A stretch of DNA of 64,000 nt, from assembly GCA_946894095.1 (NCBI GenBank), contig OX335658.1:15553001-15617000 (forward strand), read 5' to 3'. Each line of letters opens with the position of its first letter. Within the stretch, counting starts at the first letter, position 1. The notes beneath the pieces were generated by a model. The model worked only from the letters and a program-made list of their open reading frames with translations, did not search any database and was not told the origin of the DNA. Position numbers and translations under genes: made by a program. This document shows positions 33,101 to 43,899 of this stretch, one piece after another. This DNA comes from Incurvaria masculella (Eukaryota; Arthropoda; Insecta; Lepidoptera; Incurvariidae).

Positions 33101-33439
33101 CCCCATGTCAACGTGGACCCAAAGTACGGAGTGTTCGGGGTCCTCCATGCAATGAAGACGGCGACAGCAAATATCAGACCTGACGAACAAGCACACCCCG
33201 GCCTTTGGACGGAAAGATTCTTCCAAGGTATAGCCAGGATAGTGCAGGTACGACGTGTCGGCAGGTCGTGATATTTGTGTCTCCGTAAGGAAGAGCATGG
33301 CCGGCTTCATCTGCTCCAGGTGCAGGTGCACGGCATTCAAATTGGTGTGCAGCCCCCGTATGTTCGCGAAATCTGCGCGAAAGGTGCCGGGGTTGTGCAC
33401 CGCTGAATTAACGTTCTTCCTTTTTACTTGTGTTTTCAT
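30182..33439 (-). pseudogene. LINE endonuclease-reverse transcriptase ORF, disrupted
   Basis: Would nick target DNA and copy its own RNA there (target-primed reverse transcription). Residues 1-424 form an endonuclease of the exonuclease/endonuclease/phosphatase fold: LTETQ (51-55), YRPHNGD (123-129), GDFNAH (159-164), SSDH (232-235). The same frame continues into reverse transcriptase: DIAKAFDRVW (about 609), GVPQGSVLSP (665-674), YADD (693-696; 31352-31363). Breaks: TAG at 32165-32167, TAA at 31952-31954, TGA at 31670-31672, a 382-bp SINE between codons 783 and 784, and a frameshift near 30445, after which FYRLYHGEC and VPPSPFYLRSTRNRE continue in another frame to a TGA at 30182-30184. Start chosen as the ATG at 33439 heading the intact endonuclease frame. 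An upstream start cannot be excluded. Confidence 0.9.
30709..31090 (+). mobile_element. 5S rRNA-headed SINE inserted in the LINE
   Basis: Complete: GCCTCAGTGGCCCAGTGGC, 5S-like GAAGTTAAGCAACGCTGGG and GGATGGGTGACC, shared body, GGTATTAGCCATCCATG and CAGTCACATAAAAAAAAAA. Opposite orientation to the LINE. The LINE frame reads GVD up to one junction and (L)THNLNF from the other, so no LINE bases appear lost or duplicated. Confidence 0.9.
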
Positions 33440-34018
33440 TGTTGGTGTTGGTGTGAGGTTGCACAGGGGACTAGTAACGCAGATTTGGGGTCAAAGCGCA
33501 ACTCTGTGGCTTCGTCACTATCTGCCTGGGATAGTGAGTTGCCGACACGATGGACGGAAGGGCCCCCGGTCCCCCCCGGAAGTGGCCGCCGGGACCCCGG
33601 CACCCCGGTCACCAACCGGCACGACGGACCACTCCGAGATTATGCGCCGAGTGATGGTGCAGCCTTCTGTGATGGTTAGGCACAGACCAGGCCCTGAACT
33701 ACTCGGCGGGCGGATAGCGGGTACCCGTTTCACCGGGTCTCCCTGGCCATCGTGTCGATCACTTACTCCCAAGCAGTGATTAGGCTTTAGAGTCACTGGA
33801 CCACTCCTCTTCGTCGCTAAGTCCCCCTTGCTACTGGGTCCTCGGGATCCACACCGGAACACAGCGAACTGCTTGGCGGCGTGACTTATCACCGAGTTTT
33901 GTGGCGTACCCAGTCGACCTAGCGGTCTACCACACGCTGGATCCCTTAGTCGCCTCTTACGACATGCACGGGAAGATATGCAGTGGGCCCATTTGTATTC
34001 TTTTAACGTGCCGGTACC

Positions 34019-34776
34019 CACAAAGTTGGTTTCAGTCTTGAGCCGCGTATACATTGGATTTCTTTCCATCTCAGGTTTCCACGCATAAAACATCTTGAAT
34101 GCCCAACTTAACGAAAACGTTCATAAGTCTAATTTATAAGATTTGCACAATTATGATTCCTCGTATACATAGTCTTCTTACATTTACGTATTTTGATGTA
34201 CTTAACTTGTGTGTATGTTTTTAGTTAGGTGCCGAGTTCGCGCGACCGTAGTACGGTTTACTGTTTTGTCTATGACTATGGAGCTGTCACAAAGAGTTGA
34301 ACGAACTGAAGAGAGGTTGGAATTTGCTGGGAGGCCAACGACTCGTGTATTTGTGCGAAGTGCGGTTTCGAGTGAGTGTTTTCGGTGCGGGCTACCGTGT
34401 ACGTAGAGTGCTTGTATGAGTGATGCAGGGCCGTGAGGTTGCATTCTTTAGCCAGCCAGCACCAACCCGCGACGCCGCTCGTGTCACGCCGAGGATTCAG
34501 TGAGCTCCTTAGGATTCTATCCCAGACCCATATGCTCGTGACCTCTGCAGCTACTACATCGACGGGGTGAGTACCGCCTCTTCAAACTATATAAAGGAAG
34601 AGGAATACGGACGTCGGGTGTGATACAATCAATGTATGTCCAATAACATAAAAAACAACCTGAAAATATTACGTTACATTCTGTCTCTATTGTACAAAAA
34701 AAAGGTGATGGTATGAATATTAGAGGTACAAAGCAATAGCGTGGGGTCACCTTCTCTGATTAAAAATATAATGTAA
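34019..34776. other. Unassigned stretch
   Basis: No repeat family. Overlapping short frames on both strands at 34202-34444 show no domain. Confidence 0.35.
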
Positions 34777-35146
34777 GCCCCAATAGCCCAGTGGTGCGAC
34801 GCCTGGCGGAAGCTGGGTAATCACCTCTGAGCGCGGTTGGGTTTTGGATGGGTGACCATTTTCAACCGTTGAGGCTGGCCGTGGTTCGAATTTGACGTAA
34901 AACTGTAGGCCTCCTTCCTTACTCACTAGGTGGTAGGGTTAATCCCGTACGGGTTGGCACCATCGCATTGAATGAACGATGGTCAAAGCGGCGATGAAAA
35001 CGGTCCGTGTTTTTCATCCAGTCCAATGTAGCCGAGCAATATAAGGAATGTCCTGGCATGGCACCTAGTTCCCATGTGGTGTGTTAGGCCAATAGCTGAC
35101 GTTCAGCTTGGTATTAGCCATCCATGTCTAGTTACATAAATAAAAG
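34777..35146 (+). mobile_element. 5S-headed SINE, divergent head subtype
   Basis: GCCCCAATAGCCCAGTGG, a changed middle (GCCTGGCGGAAGCTGGGTAA, CTCTGAGCGCGGTTGGG) but the same GGATGGGTGACC box, then GAGGCTGGCCGTGGTTCG, the shared body and tail ending TAGTTACATAAATAAAA. The copy at 45682-46041 has the same altered head, so this is a subfamily rather than random decay. Confidence 0.8.
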
Positions 35147-35658
35147 CTAAAAAAAACTATAGACCTTATGTATACAATTCATACACACAGGGTAGACAAA
35201 ATCTACCATGTATATGTATAGTCGTTTATGTATTTGTGTCGCTACAGATTATTCGATACAATTCACTATCATTCCTCTTAGCATCGGATACACGTATACC
35301 TAGTCAACTCACTTCACACATCAGATATAATTCAGTTCAAGCTTTGCAGTTTCTGTGAAAACGAAACACGGCAGCGCCTTTAATCATCTGAGTGCTCGAG
35401 TAATTTGTAGCCATCGGGGTGTAGCTTGTATTCCTCGGCGAGTTGAATGCTTCCGTTAACCGTTGCCGCTTAGTTCGTCGATTCATACAAATGGTCGTCC
35501 TTGGGGTGTTGTTAGGTAAAGGCTGTCCCGTAGGAGCCAATCAACCCGCCGCCTTCCGATCGCTGGCCGGTCTCGCTCGGCCACGGCTCACGGACCACCG
35601 ACGAAGGAGGTGTGGACTGGCCAGTTGTCTCCTCCTGCAATTGTATTTATTGACAACT
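35147..35658. other. Unassigned stretch
   Basis: 35380-35640 is somewhat GC-richer with short frames on both strands (35443-35664 plus, 35337-35540 minus). No domain recognised. Confidence 0.3.
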
Positions 35659-35910
35659 GGCTAAAGCAACCGGCTCCGCTAAGGTCAATGTCGTTTTGGA
35701 CTGATGTCGGGCTGAATTATTTCCTAAATATGAGTTCCCCATACAAACGTTTATCCTCTATTTCACTCCCTTCTAGTTTAATTTTCGCCACAATAGGAAT
35801 CCTTTGTCCTTTTCCAACGTCCAGACTATATCTATACAGAATTAGTTTAGCGGTTTAAATGAGAAAATGCAACAGACAGACAGAGTTTCTTTCACATTTA
35901 TAATATATTA
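35659..35910 (-). mobile_element. Helitron-like short element
   Basis: Minus-strand copy of the 250-270 bp type (hairpin region CCGGCTCCGCT near 35671, CCCATACAAACGTTTATCC, CAGACAGACAGAGTTTC, TTTATAATATAT at the 5' end). The terminal CTAG is mutated. Confidence 0.7.
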
Positions 35911-35960
35911 GCCGAGGTACCCGGCTCCACTCGAGCAAGCTTCTAGCTCTTCATTCTCTT
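35907..35960 (-). mobile_element. Helitron-like 3' end fragment
   Basis: TTAGCCGAGGTACCCGGCTC is a second 3' hairpin end placed directly at the 5' end of the preceding copy. Only about 50 bp is recognisable. Head-to-tail placement may reflect insertion of one copy next to another. Confidence 0.5.
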
Positions 35961-36160
35961 GAATCCTGTAGAAACCACTTTGCAGAGGCGGGAATCATGA
36001 CAATGTCGAGTCTCTATATTTACAACAATATTATTTACGCTCGAAAACACATTCTTCAGACGCCGCTGAACTAAAATTTGCATGATTATCCCACTTGAAA
36101 TAGACACAACATTGCAAACCCCCAGTGCAGACTTGCTAAAATTTCTAAAAGCTTTTTATG

Positions 36161-36853
36161 TAATAGTATATAAGGTTCCACAATCATTTACCTGAAAATA
36201 TTAAGGAATTAACTGGCAAGAGTTTCAAACATGCAGTTAAGAAGAAATTGATTAAAAATGAGTGCTATAGAGAGGAATATCTGACTAAAACATAGTCATA
36301 ATCTCCATCTTTGAACGACGTAATTTAATAATTATTAATTATTATATAATTATTAAATATAATATAAAATATATATATTTAATTAATTATAAACATTAAA
36401 ATAATTTTTTTTATTTTTTCATTTTGTAAAAATGATCTTTTTTAATTTTTTTCCAATGAATTTATTGAATTCATTTTATCTTTTAGTTTTTACTACTGTT
36501 TTATTCTAGACAATTCTATTGATGCTATTTTGATGTAATTTTAATTTATGTGACAAATATCCTGACAATTCTATTGATGTTATGAATTTAATATTTATTA
36601 TTGTATTTTAACTATTACTATATTTTATTTTATTTTCTATTTGGTGCTAGCATTGTTGACTTTGTAAAATTTAAGTGTAGTCATAGTTTATTTCAAAATC
36701 TAGACTTAAGTGAGCCTCTTGCCATGATATTGACAAATAATTAACTTTTTATGCTTTCATTCTATTGTGTATAATTGTAAATGTTTGACGATTCCAAGTG
36801 TTCCCTGCGTTCCAAAGGAGGATTCATAAATACAAATACAAATACAAATACAA
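36161..36853 (+). pseudogene. LINE 3' end: RT C-terminal remnant, 3' UTR and simple-repeat tail
   Basis: The frame from 36176 to 36294 reads FHNHLPENIKELTGKSFKHA and continues in the lysine-rich style to a TAG, matching the end of many jockey-type LINE proteins (the NHLP...IK...SFK pattern). It is followed by about 530 bp of AT-rich 3' UTR and an AAATAC tandem tail (36828-36852). Upstream RT is missing or beyond recognition. A different family from the LINE at 30-34 kb. Confidence 0.6.
36828..36852 (+). repeat. (AAATAC)n tail repeat
   Basis: Four near-perfect hexamer units at the 3' end of the LINE remnant. Simple-repeat tails replace poly(A) in several LINE clades. Confidence 0.85.
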
Positions 36854-37080
36854 TGTAGTTTCGGACTGATGTCGGGCTGAACCCAACATTTTGGGTTATA
36901 TGAGGTTCACTTACAAATTGTCAATCCCTTTGAGTTTAATTTTCACCACAAAAGGTAGTCTATGTCCTTTCCCAAGGGACATACTTTATCTATTCCAAAT
37001 TTCATCAAAATTGGTGCAGCTGTCTAGGCGTGAAAACGTAACAGACGGATGGACAGAATTACTTTCCCATTTGTAAACTT
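36854..37080 (-). mobile_element. Helitron-like short element, 3' end missing
   Basis: TTTCGGACTGATGTCGGGCTG, CCTTTCCCAAGGGACAT-like middle, GTGAAAACGTAACAGACGG and TTTCCCATTTGTAAACTTG match the minus-oriented short Helitron copies. The hairpin/CTAG end is absent at its junction with the LINE tail. Confidence 0.65.
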
Positions 37081-37483
37081 GTTGCATACAAAGTGCTTGT
37101 GTAGACTTCCGACTCCAAATAAAGAACTATCGCTCGCTAAGCCTAGATTCTCAAATAAAGGATATTGCACCTAGTTATTCCTGTATCATTATTAGGTGAT
37201 CACTAATATGATAGCATATTTCATAACACCCATCCATGTCCAGAGAGTACACAGAAAAGCTGCAATTATATTTTCATGAGTCTTCCATTTCTCCATAGTC
37301 AAAGTGCAGCGAGCTAGAAGTGGGTCAGGTGCGAGGGACGGTGTGGGGGTGTGAAATATGTATTCCGGAAATTCTCCACGGCGGCGCAGCGAAGAGAACT
37401 CAGGGCATTGATTGGAGCAGGTGAGTCGGAAACGACGTCGGGTCAGACGCCTCGTCGTCATGAACTGCATCCATGAATTGAAC
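37081..37483. other. Unassigned stretch
   Basis: No repeat recognised. A 92-codon minus frame (37192-37470) has no domain. Confidence 0.35.
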
Positions 37484-37998
37484 TTAAGGTGGCCCTTCCC
37501 GACGGGACTAACTCATTCAAAGACTCGGAACATAACCGTGATATTGCGCTCTGGGACCTTCCCTGTTTCAAAGAAAAAGACAGGCTCCGTGGTGAGGGTA
37601 CAAAATGTCCACAAAGTAGACAATGCGCATAGTGTTTGATTTGATATGATTTACGAAAATGTTCGTAAATAAAAAAATCAAAAAGACTTATAGCTAAAAG
37701 TAAATCACGATCGCTGTAGTCAATTATCAAACAAAAACCAAAATAATTATAAATCTTCATAAAACAACCTAGTTTTAATGACTAACCTTTTTGAGATGAT
37801 TTTGTTTTATCGTTAAGTAATCCACGTACAAAGTTATTGAATAACGCTCGGAAAATTCGAACTTTCGGAACTTATAACAAAGATCTAGTTCTATCAAAAA
37901 AGTTGTTTTGGGTATAATTTTGGATCTCTGACAAGAAATATGCGCATGATCTTCTTTCCACGTTTGTATGGGGAGTTGAGCGAAAAAGCCCAAATTTA
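37484..37998. mobile_element. TTAA-type MITE, second copy
   Basis: TTAAGGTGGCCCTTCCC start and internal blocks (GCGCTCTGGGACCTTC, ACTTATAGCTAAAAGTAAA, TTTTGGATCTCTGACAAGAA) follow the copy at 14061-14611 along nearly its whole length. The right terminal repeat is mutated (GCCCAAATTTA). Confidence 0.75.
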
Positions 37999-38147
37999 GG
38001 CGTAGTTATTTTAAGAGCATTATTGACCAGAGATATAACTGCTTAAATTAATTAAGTAACGAAGAAATTGCACTCAAACTCGTCCGTACTGTGGCAGCAT
38101 AGTCACGTTTTAGTGACCTACACTGACGTTAGCAACGGCCAGTCAGC
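37999..38147. other. Short unassigned stretch
   Basis: Nothing recognised. Confidence 0.35.
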
Positions 38148-38330
38148 TTATGAATTCGCACACTTCTAATGTTCTCGAGTTCAAAGTAGCTGGTAGCAGT
38201 AAGAATTGCACAGGACACCATTGAGTGCAAGGAATATTCGATGTTGTGAGTCCCGAACTCGTAAGTGAACTGAATTACACTCAGTGCTTTTCCACTGACT
38301 CGTAACTACGCGGCCACTATAAGGTTGAGT
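38148..38330 (+). repeat. Undefined dispersed repeat (GGACACCATTGAGTG type)
   Basis: CTTATGAATTCGCACACTTC, GCACAGGACACCATT and CCCGAACTCGTAAGTGAACT align with 39970-40112 (TTACGAATTCGCTTACTGC, ACAGGACACTATTTAGT, CCCGAATTCGACAGTGAAC) and with 812-925. Non-coding. Class unknown. Confidence 0.55.
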
Positions 38331-38462
38331 TTCAAACCCTTCTGCTTCGTATTTTTTGAGAATTCAGTCTCATTGTGAACTGTGTCTGAAGGTTTGGCTT
38401 CAATTCCCGGGATGATAACTTATGCAGGATCTTAATTCTTCTCCTAGCTTAAATGTGCAACC

Positions 38463-38730
38463 ACCCATACTAATATTATAAATGCGAAAGTAACTCTAAA
38501 GTAATTCCTAAACCGCTGAACCATTTTTGATGAAATTTGGTATAGAGTTAGTCTGGCTCTCAAGAAAGGACATATGCTACCTTTTGTAGTGAAAATTAAA
38601 GTGAAAAGGCCAATCCCACCCCCCCAGGAGGATGAAAGTTTGTATGGGGAACTCATACAACATATTCAGGTTCATGCCGACATCAGTCCGAAACAACATT
38701 GACCCGAGCGGAGCCGGGTATCTCAGCTAG
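38463..38730 (+). mobile_element. Helitron-like short element, complete
   Basis: ATACTAATATTATAAATGCG start, about 268 bp, hairpin ACCCGAGCGGAGCCGGGT (38702-38719) and CTAG (38727-38730) followed by T. The central CACCCCCCCAGGAGG and GTATGGGGAACTC are family features. Too short to encode anything, so it depends on an autonomous helper. Confidence 0.85.
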
Positions 38731-39924
38731 TTTGATATAAATGTAAATTGCAGCATGGTTTGCGACTATCGACGTTAATTTTGAGGTAGATAGCTGGTAG
38801 GGTAAATTCTGCCAGGATGGAATTATGTTCTAAAAGGCATTACAAATTGTTAGCTTTCCAAAAAAAGGTGCTAATGACTTCAGCAAGATCTGTTATGTGA
38901 GGAAACATATAGTTTAATGGCTTTAACCTGAAGTGTCATGTTAAAAATTAAAACACAAAACACAATAATAACTTAAATGCTATTAAAAAGCTGTAAATTT
39001 TAATAATGAAAAAAAAAACTGAAACGTCGAATAGCTAGGTATCAGATTTATGAAACGAAGTAATGTAGGAAAAACCTTGTAGAATTAACAATAAAATTGA
39101 TAGATACAGTATATTTTCATCCATCGGCGATTGAGCCTTTTAATATTTAAAGTGGCTGGATTAAGTAAGGAAGAATAAAATTTCCAGAACTCTCAGAAAT
39201 TAAAAACCGGCTCAAGGGCCGAGTACTGGAAAGAAGCCTGGAATTTATAAAATATTTTTATTGTGGCTAAAAATAGCAGCTGCTCCGAGATGTTTTCATA
39301 AATAATTTCACGAAACAACACATAAAGATATAGAAAAAAATGATTTTTTTACATATAACATTCTTTGAATTCAAAAGATTCGAATGCTTTCATTTTCTTT
39401 ATCGATATCGATATTTTTCGATATCGCTTTGAAGCTGTCGGTTTTTTATTTTTATGTTAGCTTATTTTTTCTAATATGGATTAAAATAAAAAAATTAAGA
39501 AATGTTTTTCTTGATCAAAAATAAGGCCATAAAATACAGAAAAGAATTTTGTATGCTATATGTCATATAGATTGGCCCATAACCATGTATACACCAGGCT
39601 CCCAAAACTAGCCCGTGGACTGTACTATTGGGAGCAGTGGGTATTCATGTTAATTTAATGTAAGCGGGTATGGTATTTCTGGAAAAACTTATAGCAATAC
39701 TTTTGAAAAATAACACTTTAGAATCTGTTATGTCTTAGTTTATTTATTTATTCGCTATTGTAATACTGCTACTTGTTGTTACACATAGTTAAACGCAAAG
39801 GTCTACCAGCCTAAGAGCTAGCTGAGTGTTTAATGACCTCTAAGCCAAGTAGCAGATTTCCTATAATGGCTCCTTTAATACTAGCGAGCATAGAAGGATG
39901 AGAGTTGCAACGGAAACTATTTTG
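38731..39924. other. Unassigned AT-rich stretch
   Basis: About 1.2 kb without gene or repeat. A palindromic ATCGATATCGAT lies within 39398-39425 (ATCGATATCGATATTTTTCG, then ATATCG). Confidence 0.35.
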
Positions 39925-40112
39925 TATGGGGGCGACGAAACCACTTATTCATACAATGGTAGCCGCGCCGGCGAGAGCGTTTGCTTACGAATTCGCTTAC
40001 TGCTGATTTTCTCGTGTTCGAAAGACAGTTTTTTTACAGGACACTATTTAGTCCAAGGAACACGAACACGGTGTTCCGTGACCCGAATTCGACAGTGAAC
40101 TAACTACATTAA
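39925..40112 (+). repeat. Undefined dispersed repeat, further copy
   Basis: Related to 38148-38330 and 812-925 (see there). It contains an internal inverted pair, CGTGTTCG and CGAACACG, around 40012-40070. The 66-codon frame 39898-40098 inside it is not a supported gene. Confidence 0.5.
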
Positions 40113-40209
40113 TTTGAATTTCAGCTACATCTACATTTGAAACATTGTTATCTAATTTCGAAAATAATCTGAAAATGTTTTAGTTGTGACATTCATCGGA
40201 AGCACGATA

Positions 40210-40267
40210 TGAATCTGCGACCTTTGGATTACATTCATCCAATGCTCTAACTAAATGCTTTAGCGCA
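40210..40267 (-). mobile_element. tRNA-like SINE head fragment
   Basis: On the minus strand: GCGCTAAAGCATTTAGTTAG, AGCATTGGATGAATGTAATC, CAAAGGTCGCAGATTC. This is a decayed D-arm/anticodon-arm/T-arm series. It lies about 85 bp from, and inverted relative to, the better copy at 40352-40430. Confidence 0.5.
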
Positions 40268-40351
40268 GGATCAATACGCGAAATCATCAGCGCCATCTAG
40301 TTAAAGATTTGTGAAGTTAGGGGAAGCATCGTGTCGATTCGAATATAATCG

Positions 40352-40430
40352 AGAGTCGCGATAACTCAGTTGGTTAGAGCAGTGGGCATGTAACACAAAG
40401 GTTGCAGGTTCAAGTTCTACGCTACGCTGT
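40352..40430 (+). mobile_element. tRNA-derived SINE head or tRNA pseudogene (Thr-like TGT loop)
   Basis: GTCGCGATAACTCAGTTGGT (A-box TAACTCAGTTGG), GTTAGAGCAGTGGGCATGTA with CATGTAA as the anticodon loop, AAGGTTGCAGGTTCAAGTTC (B-box). The anticodon stem pairs badly and the acceptor arm is not closed, so this is a tRNA-derived SINE head, not a functional tRNA gene. Confidence 0.6.
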
Positions 40431-42060
40431 CTACGAAATTTAAGACCAACCAATTTTTCAGATACTTTCTACATCTTATTACAATGCTGCAAATGTAGAT
40501 GTCGCGGAAAATAAAATTATTGAGATGATGGTAGGAAATATCGTATTCATTAAATACATAAAGTTATTAATTAACTACAGTTAGGGTCTCTTCCACCAAG
40601 TACTAATTACCTTAATCCTCACATTATTGAGACTTTCTTACCATCTCGCAATCGATACCAGTACAAAATAATCAGCACTTTAGTAATGAAGTCCCTTTAA
40701 ATGTCTAACTCGTAATGAGATTCAATCATCACTACCGTCTTTCCATGGTCGCTGTTTAATACGGATCATCCAGCTAGCAGACGAACTTAACTACTCTTCG
40801 ACGACGATTGAGTTTAATTGGTGGGAAAATTACGACGAATAGTCAGTTTGAGACGTTTTAACTAGTGGAAGACTTTTGTGTGAACGGATCTTTCCGGCTT
40901 TTGAGAAGTTTATCGTATTTTGTTCTTTGATTATTTAATATTTTTACATGATTTATGTTTCGATATAGAAGGTACTATTTGGGGTGCAGACTTCGCACTA
41001 TATGACATGAACATTCGGCAAAATACGAAAGCAATGCATAACAGCTGACGCTCGTTTTAAAACACTGATATGCGTTAGTATTTCACAAAGATTTAAATAG
41101 ATGTTCACGCTGTCGGAACACCAAAGCTGTTATACAAGACGGTGATAAGATCGATCGATGCGCCGGCATTCGCTGCGTCTCGTTGACACAAGTACGAAAA
41201 AGAATAATGTACTAAAAAATATGAAAGCCTGTTGTCGAAATTATGTATAATTGTTTTATGTTCACAAGGCTAAAAGGTCGGTGCTGTCAAAATATATAAA
41301 AAACTGACGACACGATCCAAGCATATTCGATATATTTTTGTTATGCTACTAAATGATGCCAACGCGGAAGTCGGAATAAAAACAGCCCATTTTCCCATAT
41401 TTACCCCGACTGTACATCACTCAGGTGATTCACCATCTAAAAGAGTAGCCTGTAACTGTTATGTTTGTTGATATTTACACAGTTGTTTGACATATTATTT
41501 AGGTCAACGTTTCATCTACCACGCTGTCAAGACGAAGCGTCAGAGGTCCTCCAAGTCGCGTCGCGAGTCCTGACGATGCACACAGCATGGCGGACGAAAT
41601 ACGCAAGTAAGCTGTTAATCCGTAAATATAAATAAGATAGTGCAACTGATGCAAATTATCTACTAATAGCGTCGAAATCGGGTAAGGGGTTTTGATGTTA
41701 TGGGCGGAAAGGCAGACAGACGCCATACGCTGCATTTTATAACCAAGATGATAACGAATTCACCGAGTTCTCTAATAAATGCGAATAACACTGCAGAGGG
41801 TGAAATGCCACAATAAGAAACTTACTCTTTCGTGAATATAACGTGACAAACATTTAGGAAAACTGCGACATTTTTCATTTGGAAAAAAATAATCGTGCAA
41901 ATGTTTGCATCCAGAATTACCCCATGCATTTGTGTGCGCATTATAGAGAACGTCCTGTACATTTGAAATGAATACGTCATCATTAACGTATTGACTTTGT
42001 GGTAAAATAAATAATAATACATTCCAGCATTTCCAAACTCCTCAATGTGAAAACTTATAC
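40431..42060. other. Unassigned stretch
   Basis: About 1.6 kb with no recognised repeat and no supported gene. Minus frames 41499-41735 and 41822-42022 are short and have no domain. 41500-41600 is slightly GC-rich. It is the longest repeat-free run in the right half, hence possible host intron or intergenic DNA. Confidence 0.35.
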
Positions 42061-42420
42061 ACGAGGTCCACGCTTAGTGTTGGAAACTCTGAAGTATTTA
42101 TTGCCCCACCGATATTAAAACATCTTCCGATTGCTCGGACACAATAGCGGAAGGGCCCTCGACATCTGTGACCGCTTTCAGCTTTTCAGTGGTATGAATA
42201 ATTTTATGAGCAATAAACTCTTAATAAAAGACCGGAGGGTCCCGCGACGAATGTGTTAATGTTCGGGATCGTAACGGGCGACCTTCGGTTCGCGGGCCGG
42301 CGCGCGGCGCCCACTATGCCTACAGCTTTACGCAAATGACCGACAGTTAAACGTGACCAGAGCTGGGGATTAGAAAATATGGAGACCCCTTGTTTTGGAA
42401 TGATAGTTGTGGAATGCAAA
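42061..42420. other. Repeat-poor island, GC-rich at its centre
   Basis: 42235-42360 (CGAATGTGTTAATGTTCGGG, GGCCGGCGCGCGGCGCCCAC) stands out in composition. A 71-codon minus frame (42204-42419) has no domain. TTTATTGCCCCACCGATATT and TTTATGAGCAATAAACTC are AT motifs of homeodomain type. Possible conserved non-coding element. Confidence 0.25.
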
Positions 42421-43113
42421 GATTAGAATCGCTTGTTCACCGAACAGCACATGTCCAAAACGAATAATATTTCAAATATATATAATACATACTTTTACAA
42501 TGCTGTAGTTTATGGCAATCAACTTTTACCTTCTTCAAAATATAAATATATTTCAATTTATAAGTTTAGATAAACTTTAAGTTATTTCTGTCAAATTTGA
42601 AGTTGTATTTTAGGGCACGTGTTTTTTGGCAATCAAAGCATTCTTGTTCTGTTTAAATAACCGAAAGTAAATAACTTCTGCTAATTAAAATATGGCTTTT
42701 CTTATAACGGTCACTTTTAAACCTAAAATTAACTGAAGAAGGTTTTTTAAATGAAATATCTAGCACATCAGGATCTAGGAAAGCGAGTATGCTCATAAGC
42801 ATTTAAGAAGTTCGCCAAATGTTTTGGTGACTTGACAGGAGCCTTTTCGGGAAGGACACCATAATGTTACATTCGATGTCAATAATTAAAGGCCTTATTG
42901 GATAAAAATAATAAGTAGAGACGCCATGAAAAAAAACCTTAATAGGTCTTCAGTTGCTAAAGTTATAGTACCAAATATTGTTATTCACACCTTCGTTTAT
43001 TTCCCACTACCAAGTATATATATACTCTTGGATTTGTAACTTTTTTAAAGAACCGACAAGAAAAATATAGAGCTCTTGAAATAAATGAGTGTTTTTGAGA
43101 GTAACCCCCACAC
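42421..43113. other. Unassigned AT-rich stretch
   Basis: Nothing recognised. Confidence 0.35.
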
Positions 43114-43359
43114 TCCATACTGGTATTATGAATGCGAAAGTAAATCTGTGTGTTATATTAGTTATATTTTCACGCCTAAACCGCTGATGAAATTGGGTAA
43201 AGAGATAGTCTAGATTTTATGAAAAGACATATGTAAGCTTCCTTTTGTAGGGAAAATTATTTTCAAAGGGCCTGAAAAGGGGATGTATAAAATGTTAGGT
43301 TCAGCCCGACAACATTCCGAAACGATAATGATCCGAGCGGAGCCATGTACCTTAGCTAG
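43114..43359 (+). mobile_element. Helitron-like short element, complete
   Basis: TCCATACTGGTATTATGAAT start, CACGCCTAAACCGCTGATG, CCGAGCGGAGCC hairpin core with a decayed stem, and CTAG (43356-43359) followed by T. 246 bp. A sister of the 38463-38730 copy. Confidence 0.8.
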
Positions 43360-43899
43360 TACAGTCAAAATAAGAACAGATATAATACGAGTTATACTTG
43401 TATAACATCCTATTGCCTGTTAATACATAAGAATTTTTCCTTCAAATTCTTACTGTTTGATATTCAAGGCTGTTATTCAAAAGAACAGCTGTTTTGGCGT
43501 CAAATGAATAAAAACAACTTGCTTACATCCATTTCGAGTAATTTGAATTCTAGCCCAATGCAGAGGCGCGTTTACTCTGCATTATTCTTACGAATAGCCC
43601 CAGAAAGGAATTTACGATACCGTGATGTCCGAGAGATGACAAACTTCGACTATAAAACGTCTCACAAAATGATATAAATAAAATTTATAGGCGCTTGTTG
43701 CCAGCAATTACTTTCCGTGAAGCATCTCGGATATTGTTCGCTTTACATTGAGCTGTTAATGCAAGCAGCCTCTTAAATGTTTGGTAGACATAAATAATGC
43801 GAGTAAATTTAAGTAACCCTTTCCGTGCTTACCGCACCATTTAATAGTTATTTTAATGAGTAATTTACTATGTAATATTTGTTTCAAAATTGAATCAAA
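43360..43899. other. Unassigned stretch
   Basis: 43550-43800 is repeat-free and slightly richer in GC (GGCGCTTGTTGCCAGCAATT, AGCATCTCGGATATTGTTCG). No gene visible. Confidence 0.3.

Larger units (their letters stand above)
30058..34018 (-). mobile_element. Non-LTR retrotransposon (LINE, jockey/CR1-like), nearly full length
   Basis: It reads right to left. A conserved 5' leader starts near 34018 (GGTACCGGCACGTTAAAAG). An endonuclease-reverse transcriptase frame runs from 33439 to about 30182. A short 3' UTR ends ATAAAAAAAAA at 30058-30068. About 3.6 kb remains after removing the SINE at 30709-31090. I see no separate gag-like ORF1. A 191-codon frame in the leader (33518-34093) is in a region whose DNA I recall as conserved among lepidopteran LINEs, but coding is doubtful. 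Few lesions imply a fairly recent copy. The clade cannot be fixed without a tree. Confidence 0.9.

Noticed and set aside
32017..33155. Plus-strand frames opposite the LINE (for example 32432-32722, 32874-33155, 33255-33779)
   Set aside because: They lie antisense to the endonuclease frame, which has clear catalytic motifs, and show none themselves.
40352..40430. Functional tRNA-Thr gene
   Set aside because: Anticodon stem and acceptor arm do not pair. The sequence continues as a SINE-like remnant.
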